Positions 7,987 through 17,347 of a stretch of DNA of 64,000 nucleotides are shown in pieces. The stretch's first letter is position 1; every line of letters starts with the position of its first letter. The notes below the pieces were generated by a model. The model saw only the letters and a list, made by a program, of their open reading frames with translations, had not been told where the DNA came from and made no database searches. The stretch lies in NCBI GenBank assembly GCA_017052515.1, contig JAFHKR010000039.1:1860001-1924000 (forward strand), in the 5' to 3' direction. Source of the DNA: Fictibacillus nanhaiensis (GTDB taxonomy: Bacteria > Bacillota > Bacilli > Bacillales > Fictibacillaceae). Made by a program: the position numbers and the translations under genes.

Positions 7987-8808
7987 TTATTTTTGACAAG
8001 TCTTACAAATATGAGTGCCTCTACCCGCTACAACTAATCGTTCAATCTCACTACCACATACGCGACATGCTTCATTTTTTCTACCGTAAACAAATAGTTT
8101 CAGCTGAAATCCACCCGTCTCTCCAACTGCGTTCGTGTACGAGCGGATCGAGCTTCCTCCGTGCTTCACAGACTCAGAAAGAATTTCTGTTATCGCGGTT
8201 TTTAATTTTTTTAACCGGGGCAGCGTTAATTTATTCGCTTGGGTCTCTGGATGGATTCCAGCCTGAAATAATACTTCATCGACATAAATGTTGCCTAAAC
8301 CAGCAATAAGAGTCTGATCTAACAATACCGATTTTATATTACGTTTTCGATTAGCAAACAGCTTTTTTAAGAGTGCAGCTGTTAATGAATCTGACAATGG
8401 TTCAATACCTAAAGTTTTCAATGGCGCATGACTTTCTTCTGTTCCTTTTGGATACAGATGCATCGTCCCAAACTTTCTCACATCTCGATATCTTAGTTCG
8501 GTTCCATCAGAGAACTGAAAAATAACATGCGTATGTTTATCAGCTGGTTCCTCGCTTTGAGATAACCCATATTTCCCTTCCATCCTTAGGTGAGAAACTA
8601 ACACATCCTCATCAAGATGAAAAATTAAAAACTTACCTCTTCGATACACGGTTTGAAAAGTTTGACCTTTTAGCTTCAAAATGAATTCTTCTGTTCCAGG
8701 ATGTTTAATAATATTTTCCCAATGTATTTTCACATCTGTAATCATCTTTCCTGGAAGAAATTGATTCAATGTGTTTTTGACATTTTCGACCTCAGGTAAC
8801 TCAGGCAT
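7987..8808 (-). CDS. mutM: Formamidopyrimidine-DNA glycosylase
   Basis: Base-excision repair enzyme removing 8-oxoguanine and FaPy lesions, with AP lyase activity. The 273-residue protein starts MPELPEVE (Pro2 nucleophile, Glu3). It has the helix-two-turn-helix motif LIAGLGNIYVDEVLF near 170 and a C-terminal zinc finger CRVCGSEIERLVV...CKTC. Located between polA and ytaF; a terminator-like hairpin separates it from polA. Confidence 0.97.
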   Translation of the reverse strand: MPELPEVENVKNTLNQFLPGKMITDVKIHWENIIKHPGTEEFILKLKGQTFQTVYRRGKFLIFHLDEDVLVSHLRMEGKYGLSQSEEPADKHTHVIFQFSDGTELRYRDVRKFGTMHLYPKGTEESHAPLKTLGIEPLSDSLTAALLKKLFANRKRNIKSVLLDQTLIAGLGNIYVDEVLFQAGIHPETQANKLTLPRLKKLKTAITEILSESVKHGGSSIRSYTNAVGETGGFQLKLFVYGRKNEACRVCGSEIERLVVAGRGTHICKTCQK

Positions 8809-8828
8809 CTCTTCACCAACCTTATTAG

Positions 8829-8866
8829 AAAAAACAGCACCCTGAATCTAGAGGATGCTGTTTTTA
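8829..8866 (-). terminator. polA terminator
   Basis: Minus-strand ACAGCATCC/GGGTGCTGT stem with a 9-nt loop, followed by TTTTTTC. It lies directly between the polA stop and the mutM start. Confidence 0.8.
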
Positions 8867-8869
8867 TTA

Positions 8870-11512
8870 CTATTTTGCTTCAAACCAGGAATCTCCCCAA
8901 TTTACATCTACCTTTAGTGGTACATCAAGTTCTACTGCTGATTCCATCACTTCGCAAACGACCTCTTCAAGTTTTTGCAGTTCATTTTCTGGCACTTCAA
9001 AAATAAGTTCATCATGCACAGTAAGCAGCATTTTCGCTTCAAGTTTCTCATCTATTAAACGTTGATCCATATCGACCATCGCTTTTTTTATGATGTCTGC
9101 AGCTGTTCCTTGAATCGGTGTGTTCATTGCTGTTCTTTCTGCAAAACTACGAAGGTTAAAGTTTCGGCTATTAATTTCAGGCAGATAACGGCGTCTATGA
9201 AGCAGCGTTGAAACAAAGCCATTTTGTTTGGCTTCAGAAACACTGTCCTTCATGTACTGCTGAACACCAGGGAAACTATCCAAATAAGATGCAATAAATT
9301 CTCCAGCTTCTTTTCTCGTAATCCCTAAGCTTTGTGATAAACCATAATCACTGATTCCGTATACGATTCCAAAGTTAACGGCTTTAGCGTGTCTTCTCAT
9401 CTCAGACGTAACTTCGCTTTCTTCTACATGAAAGACGTCCATGGCCGTTTTCGTATGAACATCCATCTCTGTTTTAAATGCTTCCATCAAGTTTTCATCT
9501 TGAGAGATATGAGCCAATACACGAAGCTCGATCTGTGAATAGTCTGCCGCAAGAATTTTCCAACCAGGCTGTGAGGCAACAAAGGCATGTCTGATCTTTC
9601 TTCCTGCTTCTAAACGGATCGGAATGTTTTGAAGGTTCGGATCGATAGAACTCAGTCTTCCCGTTTGCGCGAGAACCTGATTGAACCGTGTATGAATCTT
9701 ACCCGTATCTTCTTTTACCACTTTTAGCAGACCTTCAATATAAGTAGATCTTAACTTTCCGAGCTGACGATAGATAAGGATCTTATTAATGATCTCATGC
9801 TTGCCTTCTAACTTCTCTAATACATCAACAGAAGTTGAGTATCCCGTTTTAGTTTTCTTAACAGGAGGCAAGTTCAGCTTCTCAAATAATATTTCACCCA
9901 ATTGTTTAGGTGAGTTTATATTAAATGATACTCCAGCAAGTTCGTGTATATCTTTTTCTAATGCTGTTAACTGAATATCTAAGTCAGCACCCATCTTTTG
10001 GAGGGTATCTGATTTTACCTTTACGCCAAATTCTTCCATCTTGGCTAATACAAGAGCTAATGGCATCTCTAGCTGATAGAATAGATCACTCTGTTCATTT
10101 TCTTTTAATTTCTCATCCAGAAGATCACTCAACTGAAAGACCGTATGCGCTTTTCTGCAGAGGTGCTCGGCAAGTACCGCTTCATCTTCTGGCAGCTTTT
10201 TCTTAGCACCTTTTCCATACACAGCTTCATTCACGTCTACGTTAGACTTCCCATACTGCTTCGCAACATCTGCCACTTCATCTAAAGTTTCGGAAGGATT
10301 AAGCAGATAGGACGCGAGCTGGATATCAAAATCAATACCATTCAAGACGATCCCTTGCCCATGTAAGGCTACGTGTGCTCTCTTAGCATCAAACATTCTC
10401 TTCTTTTGGTTCTGATCTTGCAGCCATTCATGAAATTCTTCTGATTGATCAGCAAGACTTGCTGGAATATAAAATGTCCCGGCATCATTACTTACAGCAA
10501 AACCATGAATTTTTGCTTTATGATAATCTTCAGTTAACGTTTCTACGATTAGGGATGAAGGAGTTTTTAACATGTCAGCTTCAATTTTCGAAACCGTTTT
10601 AAAGCTAAGCTCTTCTTTTTCCTCATCTTGAAGAATTTCTTCATCTCCGCCTAATCGTTCAAGCAATGAATTAAATCCTAACTCTTTGAAAAGAGGGAAT
10701 ACTGAGGACGTTTCATAACCGTCGTAATTGGTTTCATCTAGTCCGATTTCAATAGGAGCTTCTTTCGTTATCGTAGCAAGCTCTTTACTCATGATGGCTT
10801 GTTCTTTATTCTCTGTTAATCGCTCTTTAAGCTTAGCACCTGAAATCTCATCTATTGAATCAAGAACTTTTTCAATCGTTCCATATTGTTTGATCAATTT
10901 GATCGCAGTCTTTTCACCAACTCCAGGTACTCCTGGAATATTGTCGGAAGGGTCTCCCATTAGGCCCTTCATATCTATGATTTGATGAGGTGTAATTCCG
11001 TACCGCTCGTTCACTTGTTCTACGGTGTATGCCTCCACCTCAGTGATTCCTTTTCGAGTTAACACGACTTCAACATCAGGCGTAACGAGTTGAAGTAAAT
11101 CTTTATCTCCTGTAAACACTTTCACATCCCAGTTTCCATCAGCAGCATAAGAAGCAAGGGTTCCAATGATGTCATCTGCTTCGTAATTTTCAAGCTCATA
11201 GCGTTTGATTTTAAATGCATCTAATAATTGTCTGATAAACGGAAACTGTTCAGATAATTCCGGCGGGGTTTTCTGACGCCCGCCTTTATATTCACCAAAT
11301 GTCTTATGGCGGAATGTTGTTTTCCCGGCATCAAAAGCAACAAGGATATGTGTAGGCTTCTCGTCTTCTAAAATCTTTAAAAGCATCTGTGTGAAACCAT
11401 ACACAGCGTTTGTATAAACACCTTTGTCGTTGTTTAAAAGAGGTAGAGCAAAAAAAGCTCTGTATGCAATACTATTTCCATCAATAAGTACTAATTTATT
11501 TGTTTTCGCCAA
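8870..11512 (-). CDS. polA: DNA polymerase I
   Basis: Okazaki-fragment maturation and repair polymerase. The 880 residues match B. subtilis PolA in length. Order: 5'-nuclease domain (1-290, LLGD-type GLMGDPSDNIPGVPGVG), degenerate 3'-5' exonuclease domain (about 300-470), polymerase domain with motif A DYSQIELRVLAH, motif B RRHAKAVNFGIVYG and motif C TVHDELIFEVP. The exonuclease carboxylates appear lost: the first motif reads LIVETLTED rather than DTE, and the YxxxD position reads HLCRKAH. The start is TTG at 11512, preceded by AGGAGG at 9 bases. Confidence 0.98.
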   Translation of the reverse strand: MAKTNKLVLIDGNSIAYRAFFALPLLNNDKGVYTNAVYGFTQMLLKILEDEKPTHILVAFDAGKTTFRHKTFGEYKGGRQKTPPELSEQFPFIRQLLDAFKIKRYELENYEADDIIGTLASYAADGNWDVKVFTGDKDLLQLVTPDVEVVLTRKGITEVEAYTVEQVNERYGITPHQIIDMKGLMGDPSDNIPGVPGVGEKTAIKLIKQYGTIEKVLDSIDEISGAKLKERLTENKEQAIMSKELATITKEAPIEIGLDETNYDGYETSSVFPLFKELGFNSLLERLGGDEEILQDEEKEELSFKTVSKIEADMLKTPSSLIVETLTEDYHKAKIHGFAVSNDAGTFYIPASLADQSEEFHEWLQDQNQKKRMFDAKRAHVALHGQGIVLNGIDFDIQLASYLLNPSETLDEVADVAKQYGKSNVDVNEAVYGKGAKKKLPEDEAVLAEHLCRKAHTVFQLSDLLDEKLKENEQSDLFYQLEMPLALVLAKMEEFGVKVKSDTLQKMGADLDIQLTALEKDIHELAGVSFNINSPKQLGEILFEKLNLPPVKKTKTGYSTSVDVLEKLEGKHEIINKILIYRQLGKLRSTYIEGLLKVVKEDTGKIHTRFNQVLAQTGRLSSIDPNLQNIPIRLEAGRKIRHAFVASQPGWKILAADYSQIELRVLAHISQDENLMEAFKTEMDVHTKTAMDVFHVEESEVTSEMRRHAKAVNFGIVYGISDYGLSQSLGITRKEAGEFIASYLDSFPGVQQYMKDSVSEAKQNGFVSTLLHRRRYLPEINSRNFNLRSFAERTAMNTPIQGTAADIIKKAMVDMDQRLIDEKLEAKMLLTVHDELIFEVPENELQKLEEVVCEVMESAVELDVPLKVDVNWGDSWFEAK

Positions 11513-11605
11513 GTCCGTAACCTCCTGAGGACATTTCTTCTATCATCTATTGTATCACGATGACAACCAGAAACAAAAAAGTAGGAACAGAATAGCTCTT
11601 GGCCA

Positions 11606-11638
11606 TAAAAAAGGCGAGAATCCATGATGGACTCTCGC
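11606..11638 (-). terminator. phoR terminator
   Basis: Minus-strand GCGAGAGTCCA/TGGATTCTCGC (one mismatch) with a 3-nt loop, then CTTTTTTATGG. It ends the phoPR transcript before polA. Confidence 0.88.
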
Positions 11639-11722
11639 TAAGGGGGTACTGAAAAAGGATACTTTAATCATAAGATTAAACTGTTAACTAAAGAAAACAA
11701 ATGTGTAAAAGAATTGTAAATC

Positions 11723-13450
11723 TTACAACTCAAATTTCTTCGGAAACAGAATTGTAAACTGTGACCCTTCTCCTGGCTTACTCTGAACTTCTATTGTTCC
11801 GTGATGAGCTTCTACCAGATGCTTGACGATTGCAAGCCCTAATCCAGTACCTCCTGAATTTCTACTTCTAGCTTTATCTACACGGTAGAACCTTTCGAAT
11901 ATACGAGGAATCTCACTTTCCTTGATACCGATTCCTGTGTCTGTGATCAATAACTTTACATGGTCTTTTAGTTCTTCCACTATTACATTTACACGGCCAC
12001 CAGCAGGCGTGTAAGTTAAACTGTTCGAAACAAGATTAATGATGATTTGTTTCAATCGAGGCGAATCTCCATCCATAACCGTTTTACCAGAAATATCTAC
12101 CGATAGAACAATACCTTTCTTTTCAGCTTTAGGCTGAAGAATCTCAAAGGTATCGTTTACTAAAGCACCAAGATCAACAGATTGAGTTTCCAGGTGAAAA
12201 CCTTGTTCACTTTTAGAAAGATCTAACAAGTCTTGTATTAGCGCCTGTAGCCGATCACTTTCATTTAACATGATCGTTAAAAACTTGTTACGATATTCTT
12301 TATTCTCACCAGCACCATCTAATAAAGTCTCAGCAAAACCTTTCAATGATGTGATCGGCGTTTTAAGTTCATGTGAGACGTTAGCAACGAAATCTTTTCT
12401 TACTTGCTCAAGTTTCTTAAGCTCTGTAATATCGTGAAAAACCAGCACGATTCCTTTAAGCTTACCTCTAGCGTTCATGACAGGCGCACTATAGACATCA
12501 AAATGTTTTGTATCGATGTGAATAGGAATCACAGTATTTCTTCTCACTTTTTTTTCAGTTAAATATGTTTCTTTTACAATTTCCTTGATGGATGTGTAAG
12601 GAAATACTTCATAGAAGAGATGACCCGTCCAATAATCTGTATGTTCTTTAAAGAGTTCTTTGAACGTTTTGTTTACTAAGTTGATATAGCCGTTTTTATC
12701 AATAAGAATAAGTCCGCTTCCCATATTCTCTATTAATGTGATCAAGCGATCATGCTGAGATTCTTGGGATTTTGTCATCTTCTCTAAGTTCCGTGCTAAT
12801 ACGTTTAATGAGTAGTTCAACTCTCCGATATCTTCTCCAAAATACTCATACGTTCTCGCTTTAAAATTACCTTTTGCAAGCTCTTTCGCAGTCTGTGTCG
12901 CCTCTTCTACAGGTCTGACGATCTTATGAATCACTTTAAGCGACACGTATAGAATGATGATAAAACAGATCAGGAAACCAATTGACATCATGATCCAAAT
13001 CGATCTTTCTTCTGATTCTGCAGCATCTTCTGGTATAACGACCTGAATATATCCCGTCTCGTCTCTCTTTTTTAACGTATAGTATAATTTGCCGTTCTCA
13101 TTCTTTTGAGCTAGTTTTTCACTATTCGGCACATTTTCTTTTTTGAACAAAGACATGTTTCTAGGACTATTTGTGTCCGATGAATATTTCACGTTCCAAT
13201 CTGAATCGACGACATAAATCTCACCATCAAGATCTTTAGAAGCCGTTCTTAAAAGATTCATGATGACTAGCTTCGACTCTTCAGTCTTGAGAACCTGTTC
13301 GATCAAACTTAATTCACCTTTATAAAAAGCCATCCTCTTATCTTTCACACTATGGTGAACAATGTTCCCCATGATTAGAGCTAATAGAATAAAAACCAAT
13401 AAAATACCGAGCAGGAAAAAGGTAAGTACTCGGTTCTTAAAATCATGCAT
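11723..13450 (-). CDS. phoR: Phosphate-regulon sensor histidine kinase PhoR
   Basis: Membrane histidine kinase that phosphorylates PhoP under phosphate limitation. The 575 residues contain TM1 (about 10-30), an extracytoplasmic domain (about 31-150), TM2 (about 152-172), HAMP (about 172-225), PAS (about 235-345), HisKA with the phospho-acceptor in VSHELKTPITS, and an HATPase with NLVSNSLTYT, DTGIGI and GGTGLGLAIVKH. It overlaps phoP by one base (TAATG), so translation is likely coupled. Gene order phoP-phoR-polA is as in B. subtilis. Confidence 0.96.
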   Translation of the reverse strand: MHDFKNRVLTFFLLGILLVFILLALIMGNIVHHSVKDKRMAFYKGELSLIEQVLKTEESKLVIMNLLRTASKDLDGEIYVVDSDWNVKYSSDTNSPRNMSLFKKENVPNSEKLAQKNENGKLYYTLKKRDETGYIQVVIPEDAAESEERSIWIMMSIGFLICFIIILYVSLKVIHKIVRPVEEATQTAKELAKGNFKARTYEYFGEDIGELNYSLNVLARNLEKMTKSQESQHDRLITLIENMGSGLILIDKNGYINLVNKTFKELFKEHTDYWTGHLFYEVFPYTSIKEIVKETYLTEKKVRRNTVIPIHIDTKHFDVYSAPVMNARGKLKGIVLVFHDITELKKLEQVRKDFVANVSHELKTPITSLKGFAETLLDGAGENKEYRNKFLTIMLNESDRLQALIQDLLDLSKSEQGFHLETQSVDLGALVNDTFEILQPKAEKKGIVLSVDISGKTVMDGDSPRLKQIIINLVSNSLTYTPAGGRVNVIVEELKDHVKLLITDTGIGIKESEIPRIFERFYRVDKARSRNSGGTGLGLAIVKHLVEAHHGTIEVQSKPGEGSQFTILFPKKFEL

Positions 13451-14163
13451 TATTGAGGCTCCTCTAGCTTATAACCTAATCCCCTTATGGTTTTAATATA
13501 AATTGGCTTACGTGTATTAGTCTCGATTTTCTCCCTTAAATGACTGATATGAACATCCACAATTCGTGTGTCACCTACAAAATCATAATTCCAAACTGCA
13601 GAAAGCAGCTGTTCCCTTGAAAGCACACGACTCTTGTGTCTAGCAAGATAGACGAGTAGTTCAAATTCTTTTGGTGTAAGTTCTAGTGCTTTTTCCTTGA
13701 AATATGCTTCATAGTTTTCTGGATAAATATCAACCTCACCAATTTTAAGATGTTCTACTTCTTCTTTTTTCTTTTCTGATTCTGTATTGACTGATGTTGA
13801 CCTGCGGAGGATTGCCTTTACCCTTGCAACCACTTCTCTTGGGCTGAACGGTTTTGTCATATAATCGTCCGCACCTAACTCTAGGCCCAACACTTTATCA
13901 AACTCATCATCCTTAGCCGTTAACATGAGAATAGGAATATTTAGTTTTCTTAGACGGAGTTCTTTACATACTTCTATTCCATCCATTTCCGGCAGCATAA
14001 GGTCTAATATGATTAGATTAGGTTCTTCGCTTTCCGCTTTTTCTAATCCACTCTTGCCATCCATTGCCGTAACTACTTGAAATCCTGCTTGTTCTAAGTT
14101 AAATTGCAACAATGTTGAGATCGAAATTTCATCTTCTACTACGAGTAACTTTTGGCTCATCAT
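13450..14163 (-). CDS. phoP: Phosphate-regulon response regulator PhoP
   Basis: OmpR/PhoB-type regulator of the phosphate starvation response. The 237 residues have a receiver domain (EDE near 10, phospho-Asp in LIILDLMLPE near 54, TAKDD, switch Lys in YMTKPF) and a C-terminal winged helix ending VHISHLREKI...IKTIRGLGYKLE. The start is one of two adjacent ATGs (14161-14163 or the next codon) with AAAGGTGGG upstream. Four PhoP-type half-sites lie 75-113 bp upstream of the start, suggesting autoregulation. Confidence 0.97.
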   Translation of the reverse strand: MMSQKLLVVEDEISISTLLQFNLEQAGFQVVTAMDGKSGLEKAESEEPNLIILDLMLPEMDGIEVCKELRLRKLNIPILMLTAKDDEFDKVLGLELGADDYMTKPFSPREVVARVKAILRRSTSVNTESEKKKEEVEHLKIGEVDIYPENYEAYFKEKALELTPKEFELLVYLARHKSRVLSREQLLSAVWNYDFVGDTRIVDVHISHLREKIETNTRKPIYIKTIRGLGYKLEEPQ

Positions 14164-14208
14164 ATTCCCACCTTTTTACGACTTGTACAAATTCATCATA
14201 CTATTTTT

Positions 14209-14214
14209 TTTATA
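14209..14214 (-). promoter_or_regulatory. Candidate -10 of phoPR
   Basis: Minus-strand TATAAA with no good -35. This would put the start near 14202 and the PhoP sites at about -36 to -74. A second option, TTGTAC-18-TATGAT nearer the gene, is also weak. Confidence 0.35.
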
Positions 14215-14237
14215 GTGTGTACAAAAAACGCAAAATT

Positions 14238-14276
14238 TTCATAGTGGCTTTACATATACTTAACATTTCCTTTACA
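14238..14276 (+). promoter_or_regulatory. Four tandem PhoP boxes upstream of phoP
   Basis: TTCATA (14238), TTTACA (14249), TTAACA (14260) and TTTACA (14271) all fit the PhoP half-site TT(A/C/T)A(C/T)A and recur at exactly 11 bp, with 5-bp spacers. They read on the plus strand, opposite to phoP transcription. Confidence 0.72.
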
Positions 14277-14365
14277 TTAAAGGCGTTTTATTCTTATATT
14301 TCCTTCTATTCTACGGATTTAATCGTAATTACTACATATAAAACTGCTTCAGAAAAATGAACGTA

Positions 14366-14394
14366 AAAATAAACCTTTCATAAGAAAGGTTTAG
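14366..14394 (-). terminator. Terminator of the MaoC-like gene
   Basis: AAACCTTTC/GAAAGGTTT with a 4-nt loop, then ATTTTTACG on the minus strand. It overlaps the stop codon. Moderate strength. Confidence 0.6.
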
Positions 14395-14867
14395 AAATTT
14401 TCCATCGTATTAGATGTAATTGATTTTGGAGCATATGGGGGACAAACTTGCAAGGTACTCTTCAGCACTTCGATTCCTTCCTCATTTTCAGCTCTAACGT
14501 TCATATTAACAATATGCTTATCTCTGTTAACTTCCGTAATTTCAAATAAAAAAGTTAATTTCGAATAATGATAAACGGGTTTAATAAATGTAAAACTGGA
14601 TTCTACGATGGAACTACCAGGACCCGGTAAATATTTTGATACCGCTGATGTCACCATTCCCATTAACATAACCTGAGGGACGACTGGCTTTTTATAAGGT
14701 GTTAGTGTTGCATAATCGTGTTGGATAAATAATGGGTTATTGTCGTTCGTTAAGCCTAAATACAAAAGAAGATCTTTATCTTCTATCGTTTCTTGCATCT
14801 CTAATTTTTCTCCAGCTTGGATCTCATCTATTTTCCGTCCAAGTTTTCGTTTTTTTCCGATCAGCAT
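14391..14867 (-). CDS. MaoC-like hot-dog domain protein
   Basis: A 158-residue single hot-dog domain protein resembling MaoC/PaaZ (R)-specific enoyl-CoA hydratases. The hydratase segment appears as YLGLTNDNNPLFIQHDYA (near 38-55), a variant of the usual D-x-N-P-x-H catalytic motif in which Asp, Asn and Pro are kept and an H follows three residues later. PVVPQVMLMGMVTSAVSKYL is the following hydrophobic helix. ATG at 14867 with GAGGGGG. A perfect cre lies 19 bp upstream, so catabolite control is likely. It follows the citZ-icd-mdh terminator. Substrate unknown; enzymatic activity is not certain. Confidence 0.82.
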   Translation of the reverse strand: MLIGKKRKLGRKIDEIQAGEKLEMQETIEDKDLLLYLGLTNDNNPLFIQHDYATLTPYKKPVVPQVMLMGMVTSAVSKYLPGPGSSIVESSFTFIKPVYHYSKLTFLFEITEVNRDKHIVNMNVRAENEEGIEVLKSTLQVCPPYAPKSITSNTMENF

Positions 14868-14885
14868 TTAATGACCCCCTCATTA

Positions 14886-14899
14886 TGATAACGCTTTCA
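14886..14899 (-). promoter_or_regulatory. Perfect catabolite-responsive element (cre)
   Basis: Minus-strand TGAAAGCGTTATCA fits the CcpA consensus TGWAARCGYTWNCW at all 14 positions. It lies between the mdh terminator and the MaoC-like gene, overlapping the likely promoter (CATAAT follows). Confidence 0.8.
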
Positions 14900-14912
14900 T
14901 TTTTAACAGGAG

Positions 14913-14938
14913 AAAAGATTCGGGAGTTAACCCGAATC
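14913..14938 (-). terminator. Terminator of citZ-icd-mdh
   Basis: Perfect 8-bp stem GATTCGGG/CCCGAATC with a 6-nt loop, then TTTTCTCC on the minus strand, 11 bp after the mdh stop. Confidence 0.82.
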
Positions 14939-14948
14939 TCTCACACGC

Positions 14949-15887
14949 TTATGCTAATACTTTCATAACTGATTTAACAGATTCAGCCGATTGATCAAGC
15001 GCTGCTTTCTCTTCTGCAGTCAGCTCAAGTTCGATGATCTCTTCAAGACCACCACCCCCAAGAATCGTTGGAACGCCAAGACAGATACCATCGTAACCAT
15101 ACTCCCCTTCTAAGAAAGCGATAGATGGAAGCACTCTACGCTGATCTTTAACAATCGCTTCTACCATCTCAACTAAAGAAGCTGCTGGAGCATAATAAGC
15201 AGATCCGTTACCTAAGAGATTAACGATCTCTCCTCCACCTTTACGTGTGCGCTCAACAATTGCATCTAGACGTTCTTTAGAGATTAATTTCTCTAACGGA
15301 ATTCCACCTGCATAAGAGTAGCGTACGAGTGGCACCATATCGTCTCCGTGACCACCAAGAACAAAACCAGTAACATCTTTTACAGAAACGTTAAGCTCCA
15401 TAGCAACAAACGTACGGAAACGTGCTGTATCTAGTATTCCAGATTGTCCGATTACACGGCTTTTAGGGAAACCAGACTCTTTTAATACCGTGTAAGTCAT
15501 CGCATCAACTGGATTTGTTAAAACGATAATCGTGCAATCAGGAGAATGTTTAACGATTTCTTTCGTTACACTTTTCATGATCCCAGCGTTTGTGTTCACG
15601 AGGTCATCACGGCTCATCCCAGGTTTACGAGCAATTCCCGCTGTTATAACGACAACATCGGATTCAGCTGTATCTGCATAATCGCTAGTACCTGTAATTA
15701 ACGCATCAAAACCTTGAACAGGACTTGCTTCCATCATGTCGAGCGCTTTACCTTTTGTAGGGTTTTCCATTTGAGGAATATCAACTAATACTACATCCCC
15801 AACTTCTTTTTGTCCTAAGATAAAAGCCGTTGTTGCTCCTGTAAATCCTCCACCAATAACCGAAATCTTTTTTCGTTTGTTAGCCAT
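14949..15887 (-). CDS. mdh: Malate dehydrogenase
   Basis: NAD-dependent oxidation of malate to oxaloacetate in the TCA cycle. The 312-residue, LDH-like type has the dinucleotide fold [13 protein letters not shown], catalytic Asp/Arg region [14 protein letters not shown] and catalytic His in [15 protein letters not shown] at 15887 with GGAGGGG. Third gene of the citZ-icd-mdh cluster as in B. subtilis. A small hairpin (ACCCC/GGGGT, 15936-15954) lies between icd and mdh and could tune relative expression. Confidence 0.97.
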   Translation of the reverse strand: MANKRKKISVIGGGFTGATTAFILGQKEVGDVVLVDIPQMENPTKGKALDMMEASPVQGFDALITGTSDYADTAESDVVVITAGIARKPGMSRDDLVNTNAGIMKSVTKEIVKHSPDCTIIVLTNPVDAMTYTVLKESGFPKSRVIGQSGILDTARFRTFVAMELNVSVKDVTGFVLGGHGDDMVPLVRYSYAGGIPLEKLISKERLDAIVERTRKGGGEIVNLLGNGSAYYAPAASLVEMVEAIVKDQRRVLPSIAFLEGEYGYDGICLGVPTILGGGGLEEIIELELTAEEKAALDQSAESVKSVMKVLA

Positions 15888-15962
15888 GTTTTCCCCTCCA
15901 GGAACAGTTTTAAAAGTATAAATGATGTTGAGAAAACCCCTTATAAAAAGGGGTCGTTTAGA

Positions 15963-17231
15963 TTACATGTTTTTAATTAGTTCGTCAGCAAACTCAGAAC
16001 ATTTAACTTCTGTAGCGCCGTCCATCAAACGTGCAAAATCGTAAGTAACAACTTTACTTGCGATTGTGTTTTCCATAGAAGAAAGTACTAATTTAGCAGC
16101 TTCTCCCCATCCTAGATGTTCAAGCATCAACACACCTGAAAGAATTACAGATGATGGGTTTACTTTATCAAGACCAGCATACTTCGGTGCAGTACCATGA
16201 GTTGCTTCAAAGATAGCATGTCCTGTCTCGTAGTTGATGTTAGCACCTGGTGCGATACCGATACCACCAACTTGTGCTGCAAGAGCATCAGAGATGTAAT
16301 CTCCATTTAAGTTCATTGTTGCAACTACATCAAACTCAGCTGGACGAGTTAAGATCTGTTGTAAGAAGATATCAGCGATAGAGTCTTTAACAATGATCTT
16401 TCCTGCAGCTTCAGCATCTGCTTGTGCTTTGTTTGCAGCATCTTTTCCGCTTTCTTCAACGATGCGGTCATACTGAGCCCATGTGAATACTTTGTCACCA
16501 AACTCAGCTTCTGCTAACTCATATCCCCAGTTCTTGAAAGCACCCTCTGTATACTTCATGATGTTTCCTTTATGAACTAATGTTACACTCTTACGTCCTT
16601 CATTGATCGCATACTGAATAGCTGCGCGAACAAGACGTTGAGTACCTTCTGAAGAAACAGGTTTGATACCAATACCAGAAGTTTCAGGGAAACGAATTTT
16701 GTTAGCACCCATTTCATCTTGTAGGAATTGAATCAACTTTTTAACTTCATCAGATCCACTTGCATATTCGATACCTGCATAAATATCTTCTGTATTCTCA
16801 CGGAAGATAACCATGTTTGTGTCTTCAGGACGTTTAACTGGTGAAGGAACACCTTTAAAGTATTGAACAGGACGTAGACAAGTAAATAGATCCAACTCTT
16901 GTCTTAAAGCAACGTTTAAAGAACGGATTCCTCCGCCTACTGGCGTTGTTAATGGTCCTTTAATCGCAATTATGTAATCGCGAATCACATCAAGAGTTTC
17001 AGCAGGAAGCCATTCACCTGTTTGGTTAAATGCTTTTTCTCCTGCTAGTACTTCTTTCCAAACGATCTTTTTTTCACCATTATATGCTTTTTCAACAGCA
17101 GCTTCTAATACACGTGAAGCAGCAGCCCAAATATCAGGACCTGTACCGTCACCTTCGATAAAAGGGATCACCGGTTGATTTGGTACGTTTAATACACCAT
17201 TGTCGACTGTAATACGTTCTCCGTTAGACAT
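15963..17231 (-). CDS. icd: Isocitrate dehydrogenase (NADP+)
   Basis: Oxidative decarboxylation of isocitrate to 2-oxoglutarate. The 422 residues match the B. subtilis enzyme (423). Substrate-binding serine/arginine segment [15 protein letters not shown] near 103, EDIYAGIEY, metal-binding Asp in [17 protein letters not shown], and NADP-site [12 protein letters not shown] at 17231 with AGGAGG. The citZ-icd gap holds a hairpin (AAAAGAGAAG/CTTCTCTTTT) whose better U-run is on the plus strand, so it is more likely an mRNA-processing or stability element than a citZ terminator. Confidence 0.97.
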   Translation of the reverse strand: MSNGERITVDNGVLNVPNQPVIPFIEGDGTGPDIWAAASRVLEAAVEKAYNGEKKIVWKEVLAGEKAFNQTGEWLPAETLDVIRDYIIAIKGPLTTPVGGGIRSLNVALRQELDLFTCLRPVQYFKGVPSPVKRPEDTNMVIFRENTEDIYAGIEYASGSDEVKKLIQFLQDEMGANKIRFPETSGIGIKPVSSEGTQRLVRAAIQYAINEGRKSVTLVHKGNIMKYTEGAFKNWGYELAEAEFGDKVFTWAQYDRIVEESGKDAANKAQADAEAAGKIIVKDSIADIFLQQILTRPAEFDVVATMNLNGDYISDALAAQVGGIGIAPGANINYETGHAIFEATHGTAPKYAGLDKVNPSSVILSGVLMLEHLGWGEAAKLVLSSMENTIASKVVTYDFARLMDGATEVKCSEFADELIKNM

Positions 17232-17347
17232 TTCTAAATTCCTCCTAATTCTTGTATTGCATGTACTTTACTAGTCTACTAAAAAACATAGGTAAAAGAG
17301 AAGAAGAATCCCTTCTCTTTTTTGTGGTATAGCCTATTGTTTTTATC

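Noticed and set aside
17293-17322. citZ-icd hairpin as a citZ terminator
   Set aside because: On the coding strand the stem is not followed by a proper U-run; the better tail is on the other strand, where no gene ends.
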